Positions 8,530-16,460 of a DNA stretch of 64,000 nt are shown here, piece after piece (within the stretch, counting starts at the first letter, position 1; every line of letters starts with the position of its first letter). Both the position numbers and the translations under genes were made by a program. The stretch is from contig NZ_CP109171.1 of assembly GCF_036246005.1 (NCBI RefSeq), positions 4,390,001-4,454,000 of the forward strand. The letters are read 5' to 3'. The notes beneath the pieces were generated by a model. It searched no databases and was not told the DNA's origin. It was given only the letters and a program-made list of their open reading frames with translations. This DNA comes from Streptomyces sp. NBC_01723. GTDB taxonomy: Bacteria; Actinomycetota; Actinomycetes; Streptomycetales; Streptomycetaceae.

Positions 8530-9135
8530 ATGCAGAAGACGTGCTCTATCGAGACCTGTGAAGGCGCGGCCGTGGCGCGCGGCTGGTGCCAGACGCACTA
8601 CTCCCGCTGGAAGCGGACAGGTGACCCTGGCGCTACGACTCCGGTGCGCACTCACAACCTGGACGGACCCGAGGCGTCGTTCTGGGCGAAGGTCCGGAAG
8701 ACCGAGACGTGCTGGCTTTGGACTGCCAGCCAGTTCGGCCACAGCGGCTACGGCAGCTTCAGCGTCAAGGTCGATGGCCGGACCCGCAGCGTGCGCGCTC
8801 ACCGCCATTCCTGGGAGCTGGCCAGTGGCCCCATCCCTGAGGGGCAGCACGTCCTCCACCGGTGCGACACCCCGCTGTGTGTGCGCCCCGAACACCTCTT
8901 CCTCGGCGATGCCCTGGCGAACGCCCGGGACAAGGTCGACAAAGGGCGCCTGCGCCGAGGTGACGCCAAAGGCGAGGCGAACGGGCACGCCAAGCTGACG
9001 GCGGCCGCAGTCCGGGCCATCAGGGCGCGCGCGGCGCAGGGAGAACCTCAGGCCTCGCTGGCCCGGGAGTACGGGGTGACGCCCCAGTCCATCAACGACA
9101 TCGTCAAGCTGCGGAGGTGGAAGCACGTCAGGTAG
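8530..9135 (+). CDS. HNH endonuclease with N-terminal zinc finger and C-terminal HTH
   Basis: A 201-aa protein with a small zinc finger at the start (CSIETCEGAAVARGWCQTHY), an HNH nuclease core (RHSWELASGPIP, HRCDTPLCVRPEHLF) and a C-terminal DNA-binding helix-turn-helix (ASLAREYGVTPQSINDIV). This layout is typical of phage HNH homing-type or packaging-associated endonucleases. It is the last element gene before the junction with tadA. It could be a free-standing homing endonuclease that rides on element 1, or part of its excision or packaging machinery; the sequence does not decide. Confidence 0.85.
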   Translation: MQKTCSIETCEGAAVARGWCQTHYSRWKRTGDPGATTPVRTHNLDGPEASFWAKVRKTETCWLWTASQFGHSGYGSFSVKVDGRTRSVRAHRHSWELASGPIPEGQHVLHRCDTPLCVRPEHLFLGDALANARDKVDKGRLRRGDAKGEANGHAKLTAAAVRAIRARAAQGEPQASLAREYGVTPQSINDIVKLRRWKHVR

Positions 9136-9217
9136 GGCGCGCGTCCGGGCGCCCCCCCGTTGGAGTGCTCTTCATGTCCTGAGTGTGCACCAGTAGAGGC
9201 GTCATTGTCCCGAGTTC
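9136..9217. other. Right junction (attR) of element 1 with tadA
   Basis: Non-coding 82 bp between the HNH gene and the point where tadA codons for Gly-Lys-Thr-Thr begin (9,218). The codons just before this (Cys-Pro-Glu-Phe) do not fit the Gly-x-Gly-[ST] normally found before GKTT, so the crossover must lie very close to 9,213-9,222. A weak GC-rich hairpin sits at 9,135-9,154. The partner junction is outside the window. Confidence 0.7.
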
Positions 9218-9898
9218 GGGAAGACGACGCTCCTGAGCGCGCTGCTCGGGCTCGTCGGACCGGACGAGCGCATCGTGCTGGCCGAGGACTCGGCGGAACT
9301 GCGGCCGGATCACCCGCACGTCGTCCGCCTGGAGACCAGACCCGCCAACCAGGAGGCCGCGGGCCTGGTCACCCTTGAGGACCTGGTCCGGCAGGCGCTG
9401 CGAATGCGCCCGGACCGGCTGGTCGTGGGCGAGGTGCGCGGCCCCGAAGTGGTCCATCTGCTCGCGGCGTTGAACACCGGTCACGAAGGCGGGTGCGGGA
9501 CGGTGCACGCCAACGCCGCCGCCGACGTACCGGCCCGGCTGGAGGCGCTCGGCACGGCGGCCGGCCTGGACCGCGCGGCCCTGCACAGCCAGCTCGCCGC
9601 CGCCCTCTCGGTCGTCCTGCACCTGGTCCGTGACCGGACCGGCAGGCGCCGGATCGCCGAGGTGCACGTACTGGAGCGCGATCCGTCGGGGCTGGTGCGG
9701 ACGGTACCGGCTCTGCGGTGGGGCACGGCGGCCTTCGTGGCCGAACGCGGTTGGGAGCGGCTGCGGGAGCTGCTGCGCGGCGAAGGGCTCGGAGGGCTCC
9801 AGGGACTTGACGGTCTCGGAGGGCTCGACGGAGTCGGGGGGCCCGACGAGCTGGACGGGCTCGGCGGGCGAGCCCTCAGGACGGGAGACGAGCGATGA
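9209..9898 (+). pseudogene. Tad pilus ATPase TadA/CpaF, 3' part cut off by element 1
   Basis: C-terminal part of a CpaF/TadA-type secretion ATPase that powers Tad (Flp) pilus assembly at the cytoplasmic face. The reading frame opens at the end of Walker A (GKTTLLSALLG) and continues with IVLAEDSAELR, the Walker B region DRLVVGEVRG, and the His box GTVHANAA. The C-terminus is a Gly/Leu-rich tail. The N-terminal domain and the first half of Walker A are missing, replaced by element 1. As it stands the protein cannot be made in full. If the element excises precisely the gene may be restored. It is followed with a 4-bp overlap by tadB. Confidence 0.88.
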
Positions 9899-10773
9899 CG
9901 GTGACCGGAACGGGCGAGCTGTCGACGGGTGTGGCCCTGGCGTGCCTGGGGAGCGCCGCCTGGCTGGCGGGCGGATGGCACTCCGGGGTACGACGCGCGC
10001 GGGCGGTGCTGGCGGAAGGGGGGAAGGGCGGGGCCGGACCGCCCTCGGTGCGCCGGGTGACGGAGTGGCTGTGGCGGGCCCGCGGCCGGCTGGGGTTCGA
10101 GTGGTGGGCGCCGGCCGCGGGGCTGGTGCTGGCGCTGCTGGGCGCCTCGGTGCTGCCGCTGCTCGCGGGAGCGGCCGGGGTGCCGGTACTGCGGCGGACG
10201 CGGCTGGCCGGCGACGCGAGGCGGGCCCGGGAGCGCCGGCAGGACGCGGTGCTCGCGCTCTGCGGCGCGCTCGCCGGGGAGGTGCGGGCGGGTCGGCAGC
10301 CCGGTGAGGCGCTGTTGTGCGCCGAGCGTGACTCCGGCGGGCTGGGGGACGCGCAGGCCGCCGTGCTGGCGGCGGCCCGGTTCGGCGGCGACGTTCCCGC
10401 GGCGCTCGCGGCGGCGGCGCGACAGCCGGGCGCCGAGGGGCTGAGGGGTCTCGCCGCCTGCTGGCGGGTCGCCGTCGACCAAGGGGCGGGGCTGGCCGCC
10501 GGACTCGACCGGCTGGAGGGCGCGTTGCGTGCAGAACGGGATCAGCGCTCCGACCTGCGCGCCCAGTTGGCGGGCGCCCGGGCCACGGCGGTGATGCTCG
10601 CGGGCCTGCCGGTCCTCGGTCTCCTGCTCGGCGTCGCCCTCGGCTCCGATCCGCTGCACGTGCTGCTGCACACCGGAGCAGGGCTCGGCTGCCTGCTGGC
10701 CGGCGGGCTGCTGGAGGGCCTGGGCGTGTGGTGGGTGACGCGGATCGTGCGCGGAGCGGAGGCGGTCTCGTGA
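9895..10773 (+). CDS. TadB-like type II secretion F family protein
   Basis: A 292-aa inner-membrane platform protein of the Tad pilus (GspF/T2SSF family). It has an N-terminal hydrophobic segment, a pair of membrane helices near residues 72-95, a cytoplasmic Arg/Ala-rich helical core (LALCGALAGEVRAGRQPGEAL), and further membrane helices near the C-terminus (VMLAGLPVLGLLLGVALG). It overlaps the truncated tadA by 4 bp and tadC by 4 bp, so the three form one transcript; with element 1 in place it has lost its original upstream promoter. Confidence 0.8.
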   Translation: MTVTGTGELSTGVALACLGSAAWLAGGWHSGVRRARAVLAEGGKGGAGPPSVRRVTEWLWRARGRLGFEWWAPAAGLVLALLGASVLPLLAGAAGVPVLRRTRLAGDARRARERRQDAVLALCGALAGEVRAGRQPGEALLCAERDSGGLGDAQAAVLAAARFGGDVPAALAAAARQPGAEGLRGLAACWRVAVDQGAGLAAGLDRLEGALRAERDQRSDLRAQLAGARATAVMLAGLPVLGLLLGVALGSDPLHVLLHTGAGLGCLLAGGLLEGLGVWWVTRIVRGAEAVS

Positions 10774-11570
10774 GCGGGGACGTCGTCCACAGGCTGGGGG
10801 TACTGGTGGGGGCTCTGGCGGCGGTCGTCTGGCCGGTGCGGGTGCTCGGAGCCGCGCGGCGCGAGCGGACGCTGCACAGGCGGCTCACGGGGCTGCTGGC
10901 GCAGGTCCCGGCCCCCGCGGCCCCACGACGCACCGAGGAGGTGCGGGCCGTCGCTCGCGCGTGGCTGCCGCTGCTGGGCACGGTGTGTGCCGGCTGGGTC
11001 GTGGTCGGGGGTGCCGCTGGTGCCGTGGTGGGACTGGCGGGCGCGGCGTTGCTGTGGCGGCGACGCTCCCGATGTTCGGCCGCCGGTACGTCCGAGGCGG
11101 GGGTCACCGCCGCACAGGCTGCGCGTCAACTTCCCTTGGCAGCCGATCTGCTGGCGGCCTGTGTCGCGGCGGGCGCGAGTCCGGTGACCGCCGCGCGGGC
11201 GGTGGGGGACGCCTTGGACGGGCCCGTGGGGGAGGCGTTGGGGCGTGGCGCCGCGGAGGTGCGACTCGGCGGTGAACCGGACGGTGCCTGGCGCGGGTTG
11301 GCCGAGATCCCGGGCGCCGGTCCACTGGCGCGGCTGCTGGAACGGGCCGACGTGTCGGGACTGCCCGCGGCAGGTCCGGCCGCCCGGCTCGCCGCCCAGG
11401 CCCGCGCCGACTGGGCCCGCACCACGACGGCTCGGGCCCGCCGGGCGGCCGTCATGGTCACCGCGCCGGTGGGGCTGTGCTTCCTGCCCGCCTTCATCGC
11501 GGTGGGCGTGCTGCCGGTCGTCATCGGGCTGGCCGGCGGTGTGCTGGGGGACGGAGGAGGTGGTCGCTGA
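10770..11570 (+). CDS. TadC-like type II secretion F family protein
   Basis: A 266-aa partner of TadB. Membrane helices are predicted at about residues 5-25, 70-100 and 228-256, with the T2SSF helical core LPLAADLLAACVAAGASPVTAARAV between them. The GTG at 10,770 overlaps the tadB stop as GTGA and is preferred to an upstream ATG in the same frame. TadB and TadC together form the membrane platform on which TadA works. Confidence 0.78.
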   Translation: MSGDVVHRLGVLVGALAAVVWPVRVLGAARRERTLHRRLTGLLAQVPAPAAPRRTEEVRAVARAWLPLLGTVCAGWVVVGGAAGAVVGLAGAALLWRRRSRCSAAGTSEAGVTAAQAARQLPLAADLLAACVAAGASPVTAARAVGDALDGPVGEALGRGAAEVRLGGEPDGAWRGLAEIPGAGPLARLLERADVSGLPAAGPAARLAAQARADWARTTTARARRAAVMVTAPVGLCFLPAFIAVGVLPVVIGLAGGVLGDGGGGR

Positions 11571-11660
11571 CGGAACGGGGTGTACCTGCGGGGAGCCGGA
11601 GAGCGAGTGACCAGAAGGACGAGCGAGTGAACAACGGGACCGAACCTCATGGGGGTTGAG

Positions 11661-11888
11661 ATGTATCAGGCGGTACGGGCACGGCTGAGTGCCCTGGTGT
11701 GCGGAGCACGGACGGCGTTGCGGCGACGGGGCGCGCGGCGGGACGCGGGCATGGTCACGTCGGAGTACGCGATGGGGATCGTCGCGGCGGTGGCCTTCGC
11801 CGTGGTCCTCTACAAGGTCGTGACGAGCGGTACGGTCAGCGCCGAGTTGCAGGGCATCGTGAAGCGGGCGCTCGATGCGCGGATGTGA
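11661..11888 (+). CDS. DUF4244 Flp-pilin-like protein
   Basis: A 75-aa protein with a basic N-terminus, a cleavage-region-like GMVTSEYAMG followed by a single hydrophobic helix (IVAAVAFAVVLYKVVTSG) and a short tail. This is the DUF4244 family that accompanies actinobacterial tad loci and is regarded as the pilin-like subunit. An ATG at 11,649 would add four residues; 11,661 is chosen because GGGGG lies at suitable spacing. The Glu in SEYAMG sits where prepilin substrates have Glu+5. Confidence 0.75.
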   Translation: MYQAVRARLSALVCGARTALRRRGARRDAGMVTSEYAMGIVAAVAFAVVLYKVVTSGTVSAELQGIVKRALDARM

Positions 11889-12288
11889 GCGGACGGCCGG
11901 GACGGAGGCCGTGCCGGGAGCCCGCCGGGGGTGCGGCCGCCGTTCGGACGGAGGGTTCGTGACCGCCGAGACGGCCGTGGTGCTGCCGGTGTTGGTGGTG
12001 TTCGCCATGGCGCTGGTGTGGGGGCTGCTGGTGGTGGCCGCCCAGATCCAGTGCGTGGACGCGGCCCGCACGGGCGCACGCGCGGCGGCACGCCAGGACC
12101 CGGACGGCGCGGTCGTCGAGCTCGCCCGGGAGGCGGCGCCGCGCGGGGCACGCGTCACGGTCGCCCGGGAGGCGGGCCTGGTCCGTGTGGTCGTGGTGGC
12201 CGCGCCACCGGCGTTGCACGGCCTCCCCTTCGAGGTACGGGAGGAAGCCGTGGCGTCGGCCGAGCGAGCGGTGGGGGCGGAGCCGTGA
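11875..12288 (+). CDS. TadE-like pilus assembly protein
   Basis: A protein of up to 137 aa with the TadE signature FVTAETAVVLPVLVVFAMAL, which is an N-terminal membrane anchor typical of pseudopilin-like TadE subunits, followed by a short extracytoplasmic domain. The start is uncertain: the ATG at 11,875 overlaps the DUF4244 gene, while a GTG at 11,911 would begin closer to the membrane helix. It overlaps the next gene by 4 bp. Confidence 0.72.
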   Translation: MRGCERTAGTEAVPGARRGCGRRSDGGFVTAETAVVLPVLVVFAMALVWGLLVVAAQIQCVDAARTGARAAARQDPDGAVVELAREAAPRGARVTVAREAGLVRVVVVAAPPALHGLPFEVREEAVASAERAVGAEP

Positions 12289-12785
12289 GGCGCGCTCGCG
12301 ACGAGGGTTCCGCCACCGTCTGGAGTGTGGGCGCCGTCGCCGTCCTGTGCCTGGTGTTCGGCATCGTGCTGACCCTGGGACAGGCGGTGGTGGCCCGGCA
12401 CCGCGCCGCCGGGGGAGCCGATCTGGCGGCGCTGGCGGCGGCGGACCACTGGGCCCGGGGCGGCTCGGCGGCGTGTGCCGAGGCCGACCGGGTCGCGCGG
12501 GCCCAGGGCGCGCGGTTGGTGCGCTGCGCGCTGACCGGGCAGGTGTCGGACGTGTCGGCGGCGTCGGGCCGGGGCCCGTTCGCGGCGGAGGTCCGTGCGA
12601 GGGCGGGCCCGGGCCTGCCCAGCGGGCGTCAGCCCGCCGAACCCCGTCCCGCCGAACCCCTGCCTACTGAGCCTGCTCCGCTTCAGCCTGTTCCGTCTGT
12701 TCCGTCTGTTCCACCTGCCCCGTCCGAGGCCGTTCTGCCTCCACCGCCGCTGCCGCCGCCTCCGCGCCCCGCAGCAGCACCGTGA
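12285..12785 (+). CDS. TadG/Rv3660c-neighbour type secretion protein with Pro-rich tail
   Basis: A 166-aa TadE/TadG-like protein: RDEGSATVWSVGAVAVLCLV gives a membrane anchor, followed by GADLAALAAADHWARGG, the usual helicase/secretory-locus TadG-like core with paired Cys (about residues 65 and 86). The last 55 residues are a Pro/Glu/Ala-rich low-complexity tail. GTG at 12,285 overlaps the TadE stop. The 3' 122 bp run antisense to the 3' end of the convergent helicase gene, so one or both tails are recent extensions. Confidence 0.65.
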   Translation: MRRARDEGSATVWSVGAVAVLCLVFGIVLTLGQAVVARHRAAGGADLAALAAADHWARGGSAACAEADRVARAQGARLVRCALTGQVSDVSAASGRGPFAAEVRARAGPGLPSGRQPAEPRPAEPLPTEPAPLQPVPSVPSVPPAPSEAVLPPPPLPPPPRPAAAP

Positions 12786-15204
12786 GCAGCCGCACCGCCC
12801 CCCGCTTGTGCAACGGATCGTTGCCGTTGCCGCACTTGGGGGACTGGATGCAGGACGGGCAGCCGGCGTCGCACTCGCAGGAGGCGATGGCCTCCCGGGT
12901 GGCCGTGAGCCATTCGCGGGCCGTGCGGAAGGCGCGCTCGGCGAAACCCGCGCCGCCGGGGTGGCCGTCGTACACGAAGACGGTGGGGAGCAGCGTATCC
13001 GGGTGCAACGGGACCGACACTCCGCCGATGTCCCAGCGGTCGCAGGTCGCGAACAGCGGCAGCATGCCGATGGAGGCGTGCTCGGCGGCGTGCAGGGCGC
13101 CGCCGAGGATCTCCGGGTTGATCCGGGCCGCGTCGAGCTGGTCCTCGGTGACCGTCCACCACACCGCGCGCGTGCGCAGCGTCCGAGGAGGGAGGTCGAG
13201 CTTAGTCTCGCCCAGGACCTCGCCGGTGATGAGGCGCCGGCGCAGGAAGGAGACCACTTGGTTGGTGACCTCGACGGAGCCGTAGCACAGACGCCCGTCG
13301 CCCCAGGGGACCTCGATGTCGGTCTCCAGGATCGAGATCGCCGTCGTGTCGCGGGCGACCGTCGAGTAGGCGGGGGTGGCCTGTTCCACCAGCGCGACGG
13401 AGTCCTCCAGGTCGAGGGAGCGGACGAGATAGGTGCGCCCCTGGTGGAGGTGGACGGCGCCCTCGTGGACGCTGGTGTGGGCGGCACCGGCGTCCACCGT
13501 GCCCAGCAGCCGCCCCGTGCCGGCCTCGACGACCTGGACCGGACGTCCGCCCTCCCCGCGGATGTCCCTCAGGTCGGCGGCCCGCTCCCGGCGTGTCCAG
13601 TGCCAGGCCCGGGTCCGCCGGCGGAGCAGCTTGGCCGCCTCCAGCTGGGGCAGCAGTTCCTCGCAGGCGGGGCCGAAGAGCTTCAGGTCCTCCTCCGTCA
13701 GGGGCAGCTCGGCCGCCGCCGCGCACAGATGGGGGGCGAGTACGTAGGGGTTGTCGGGATCGAGGACGGTCGACTCGACGGGCTGGTCGAACAGCGCCTC
13801 GGGGTGGTGGACGAGGAAGGTGTCCAGCGGGTCGTCCCGGGCGACCAGCACCGCCAGGGCCCCCTGACCCGCGCGACCCGCCCGGCCCGCCTGCTGCCAC
13901 AGCGACGCCCGCGTGCCCGGGTACCCCGCGATCACCACGGCGTCCAGGCCGGAGATGTCGAGGCCGAGTTCGAGGGCGTTCGTCGCCGCGAGCCCCAGGA
14001 GTTCGCCGGAGTGCAGGGCGCGCTCGAGAGCGCGGCGTTCCTCGGGGAGGTAGCCGCCGCGGTACGCCGCCACGCGCCGGGTCAGGGAGCGGTCGACCTC
14101 GGCGAGGCGCTCCTGGGCGATCACCGAGATCAGCTCGGCGCCGCGCCGGGACCGCACGAAGGTGATCGACCGCATGCCCTGGACGGTGAGGTCGGTGAGC
14201 AGGTCGGCGGCCTCGGCGGTGGCCGTGCGGCGCACCGGGGCGCCCTTCTCGCCCTCCAGCTCGGTCAGCGGCGGCTCCCAGAGGGCGAACACCAGTTCAC
14301 CGCGCGGTGAGGCGTCGTCCGCGACCTCGACGACCGGGAGCCCGGTGAGCCGGCGGGCCGCCACCGACGGCTCGGCGGCCGTGGCGGAGGCGAGCAGGAA
14401 CACGGGCGACGCGCCGTAGCGGGCGCACAGTCGGCGCAGCCTGCGCAGCACCTGCGCGACGTGGGAGCCGAAGACGCCGCGGTAGGTGTGGCACTCGTCG
14501 ATGACGACGTACTTCAACGACTTCAGGAAGGAGGACCAGCGGGGGTGGGACGGCAGGATGCCGCGGTGCAGCATGTCCGGGTTGGTCAGCACGTAGGTGC
14601 CGTACTGGCGGATCCACTCGCGTTCCTCGAACGGCGTGTCGCCGTCGTAGACCGCGGCGCGGACGGCCGTGCCGAGAGGTTGTGAAAGTTCCTTCACCGA
14701 CCGGCACTGATCGGCCGCGAGTGCCTTGGTCGGGGCCAGGTAGAGGGTGGTGGCGCCGCGTCCGTTGGGGGCCTCGGAGCCGTCCAGGAGCGTCGACAGC
14801 ACCGGCACCAGATAGGCCAGCGACTTGCCGGAGGCCGTGCCGGTGGCGACCACCACGGAGTCGCCGTCCAGGGCGTGCTCGGCGACACGTGCCTGGTGGG
14901 CCCACGGATGTTCGATACCCGCGGCCTGCACGGCGGCGACGACCTCCGGCCGAATCCGGTCCGGCCAGACGGCATGACGGCCCGCACGCGGGGGCAAGTG
15001 CTCCGTATGAGTGATGCGCGCAGCCCGACTCGGTCCCGCGGCGAGCCGGTCCAGGACCGTGCCTGGTTCCGGCCGGGAGCCGGGCTCCGCCGGGGGTCGA
15101 TCGGGTCGGTGATTCTTGGCCATCGGCACCGAGTCTGTCACTGGCGTGACGGACAATGGGAGCAAGGCGTCGTGCACGCCTGCCGGTAAGTGATTGAATG
15201 CCAT
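12664..15204 (-). CDS. MrfA/YprA-type DEAD/DEAH helicase
   Basis: An 846-aa superfamily 2 helicase. Motif I is VVVATGTASGKSLAYL, motif II VVIDECHTY (DECH), motif III ASATAAEP, and the C-terminal RecA domain has LAATNALELGLDISG and WQQAGRAGRAGQ. Near the end is the four-Cys cluster CECDAGCPSCIQSPKCGNG of the DUF1998/MrfA region. In Bacillus MrfA works in mitomycin-type DNA repair, so a repair role is likely. The first in-frame ATG is used; an internal Met at residue 28 (MAKNHRPD) is an alternative. It is divergent from bldG, matching the Streptomyces locus next to bldG. Its Gln/Glu/Thr tail overlaps the convergent tad gene. Confidence 0.9.
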   Translation of the reverse strand: MAFNHLPAGVHDALLPLSVTPVTDSVPMAKNHRPDRPPAEPGSRPEPGTVLDRLAAGPSRAARITHTEHLPPRAGRHAVWPDRIRPEVVAAVQAAGIEHPWAHQARVAEHALDGDSVVVATGTASGKSLAYLVPVLSTLLDGSEAPNGRGATTLYLAPTKALAADQCRSVKELSQPLGTAVRAAVYDGDTPFEEREWIRQYGTYVLTNPDMLHRGILPSHPRWSSFLKSLKYVVIDECHTYRGVFGSHVAQVLRRLRRLCARYGASPVFLLASATAAEPSVAARRLTGLPVVEVADDASPRGELVFALWEPPLTELEGEKGAPVRRTATAEAADLLTDLTVQGMRSITFVRSRRGAELISVIAQERLAEVDRSLTRRVAAYRGGYLPEERRALERALHSGELLGLAATNALELGLDISGLDAVVIAGYPGTRASLWQQAGRAGRAGQGALAVLVARDDPLDTFLVHHPEALFDQPVESTVLDPDNPYVLAPHLCAAAAELPLTEEDLKLFGPACEELLPQLEAAKLLRRRTRAWHWTRRERAADLRDIRGEGGRPVQVVEAGTGRLLGTVDAGAAHTSVHEGAVHLHQGRTYLVRSLDLEDSVALVEQATPAYSTVARDTTAISILETDIEVPWGDGRLCYGSVEVTNQVVSFLRRRLITGEVLGETKLDLPPRTLRTRAVWWTVTEDQLDAARINPEILGGALHAAEHASIGMLPLFATCDRWDIGGVSVPLHPDTLLPTVFVYDGHPGGAGFAERAFRTAREWLTATREAIASCECDAGCPSCIQSPKCGNGNDPLHKRGAVRLLTVLLRGAEAAAAAVEAERPRTGQVEQTEQTEQAEAEQAQ

Positions 15205-15286
15205 CGCGGCTGGCGTACCGTCCTGGGGGCTTCAAGCCGAGGTGTCCCGATGGACGACCGCTCGATAGCAAGGTGCTGGAGGATCC

Positions 15287-15628
15287 GTGGACCTGTCCCT
15301 GTCGACCCGTACCGTCGGCGATCGTACGGTCGTCGAGGTCGGTGGCGAAATTGACGTATACACCGCGCCCAAGCTGCGTGAGCAGCTGGTCGAGCTCGTG
15401 AACGACGGGAGTTTCCACCTCGTCGTCGACATGGAGGGCGTGGACTTCCTCGACTCCACGGGGCTCGGCGTGCTGGTCGGCGGACTGAAGCGGGTGCGTG
15501 CCCATGAGGGCTCGCTGCGCCTGGTCTGCAACCAGGAGCGCATTCTCAAGATCTTCCGTATCACCGGCCTCACCAAGGTGTTCCCCATTCACACCTCGGT
15601 CGAGGAAGCGGTGGCGGCCACCGACTGA
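15287..15628 (+). CDS. bldG: Anti-anti-sigma factor BldG
   Basis: A 113-aa STAS-domain anti-sigma factor antagonist essential in Streptomyces for aerial hyphae and antibiotic production. The phosphoacceptor is Ser57 in [18 protein letters not shown]; the unphosphorylated form binds and neutralises partner anti-sigma factors. The GTG start follows GGAGGATCC. Gene order (helicase divergent upstream, anti-sigma gene 105 bp downstream) is the known bldG locus, which gives high confidence in the name. Sequence is full length with no damage, so the insertion of element 1 some 6 kb upstream has left it intact. Confidence 0.97.
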
Positions 15629-15733
15629 CGACCGGTCCCGGGCCCGCGGGCCCGGGACGGTGAGAACGAGGGGGGTCCGGGCCGTCGGCGGCCCGGACCC
15701 TCGAAAGCACGCCCGTAGTTCCGAGGGGGATGC

Positions 15734-16165
15734 ATGGCCACCGTTGAACTCCGCTTCAGCGCGCTGCCCGAGCATGTCCGTACCGCACGTCTGGTGGCGG
15801 CCGCCGTGGCACGCAGGGCCGGAGTGGACGAGGCCGTCCTCGACGAGGTCAGGCTCGCCGTCGGTGAGGCATGCACGCGGGCTGTGGGCCTGCATCAGCA
15901 CGTCGGCATCACGGCGCCGGTCAAGGTGTCGCTGATCGAGGAGGAGAAGCAGTTCTCCATCGAGGTCGGTGACGAGGCGCCGCACGCGGTCCCCGGTGAC
16001 CGGACCTCGGGTTCCGGGGCCGACGAACCGGAGGCCGAGGAGGACGAGATGGGTCTCGCGGTCATCAGCGGACTCGTCGACGACGTGGAGGTCAAGGCCG
16101 GTGAGGACGGCGGACTGATCCGCATGACCTGGCCGACCGCGCCGGCGGTGCTGCCGCCGGTCTGA
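15734..16165 (+). CDS. Anti-sigma factor of the bldG locus (HATPase fold)
   Basis: A 143-aa RsbW/SpoIIAB-like protein encoded just after bldG, known in S. coelicolor as the ORF3 product and as a BldG partner. The GHKL features are LDEVRLAVGEACTRAV (N box) and EMGLAVISGLVDDVEV (G1 region). In the N box the Asn that chelates magnesium in SpoIIAB-type kinases is Arg here (EACTRAV), so kinase activity is doubtful although BldG binding may be retained. ATG follows GAGGGGGATGC. It is probably co-transcribed with bldG and is followed by a strong hairpin. Confidence 0.9.
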   Translation: MATVELRFSALPEHVRTARLVAAAVARRAGVDEAVLDEVRLAVGEACTRAVGLHQHVGITAPVKVSLIEEEKQFSIEVGDEAPHAVPGDRTSGSGADEPEAEEDEMGLAVISGLVDDVEVKAGEDGGLIRMTWPTAPAVLPPV

Positions 16166-16195
16166 CCGCTCCCGCCTCACCCACCCGTGTCACTC

Positions 16196-16222
16196 GAAGG
16201 GCCCTACCTCGTAGGGCCCTTC
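16196..16222. terminator. Terminator hairpin after the bldG operon
   Basis: A perfect 12-bp stem, GAAGGGCCCTAC with its complement, closed by a 3-nt loop. It lies 31 bp after the anti-sigma stop codon. There is little U-rich tail, as usual in Streptomyces. Confidence 0.8.
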
Positions 16223-16460
16223 GTCATGCGCGGATCTACAGTGGTGCCGTGCGGACGCCAAGTGAATTCATTCACGATCAATGACGCGGTAAATGGATCA
16301 CGACAGGAAACCGAGATGTTAATGCGGGAAGGGCATTACTACTTCTCGGCTCCTTGTGGTTGACAGGTCATTTCCTTTTGTCGTGCACTGTTTTGATCAG
16401 CTTCCGGTACCTACAATCCCGTCCACATCTTGAGCTCAGCCCAAGCGTCAAGGAGGACGA
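16223..16460 (+). promoter_or_regulatory. Upstream region of the pyrophosphatase gene
   Basis: A 238-bp AT-richer intergenic stretch ahead of hppA. It holds a TTGACA at 16,360-16,365 and a TACAAT at 16,412-16,417; they are too far apart to pair with each other, so they may mark two promoters or only one may be real. The hppA ribosome-binding site CAAGGAGGA lies at its end. Confidence 0.4.

Larger units (their letters stand above)
1..9217. mobile_element. Element 1: serine-integrase prophage or integrative element, right part
   Basis: This block has early phage/plasmid-type genes (SSB, TOPRIM primase, DUF3987 protein, many small overlapping ORFs), a divergent Xre regulator pair, a large serine recombinase and an HNH endonuclease. 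Its right boundary is set by the point where the reading frame of a tadA/cpaF ATPase begins abruptly at Gly-Lys-Thr-Thr, about 9,215-9,220. The left end and any structural or transfer genes lie outside the window, so I cannot tell a prophage from an integrative plasmid. The precise crossover cannot be fixed from one junction. Confidence 0.85.

Noticed and set aside
9201..9220. Resemblance of TGTCCCGAGTTCGGGA at the element 1 junction to the GTCCCGA palindromes of element 2
   Set aside because: The match is imperfect and the two elements are unrelated; chance similarity in GC-rich DNA is likely.
9128..13487. Long minus-strand ORFs across the tad genes
   Set aside because: Arg/Pro-rich shadows; the plus strand carries overlapping Tad genes with clear motifs.
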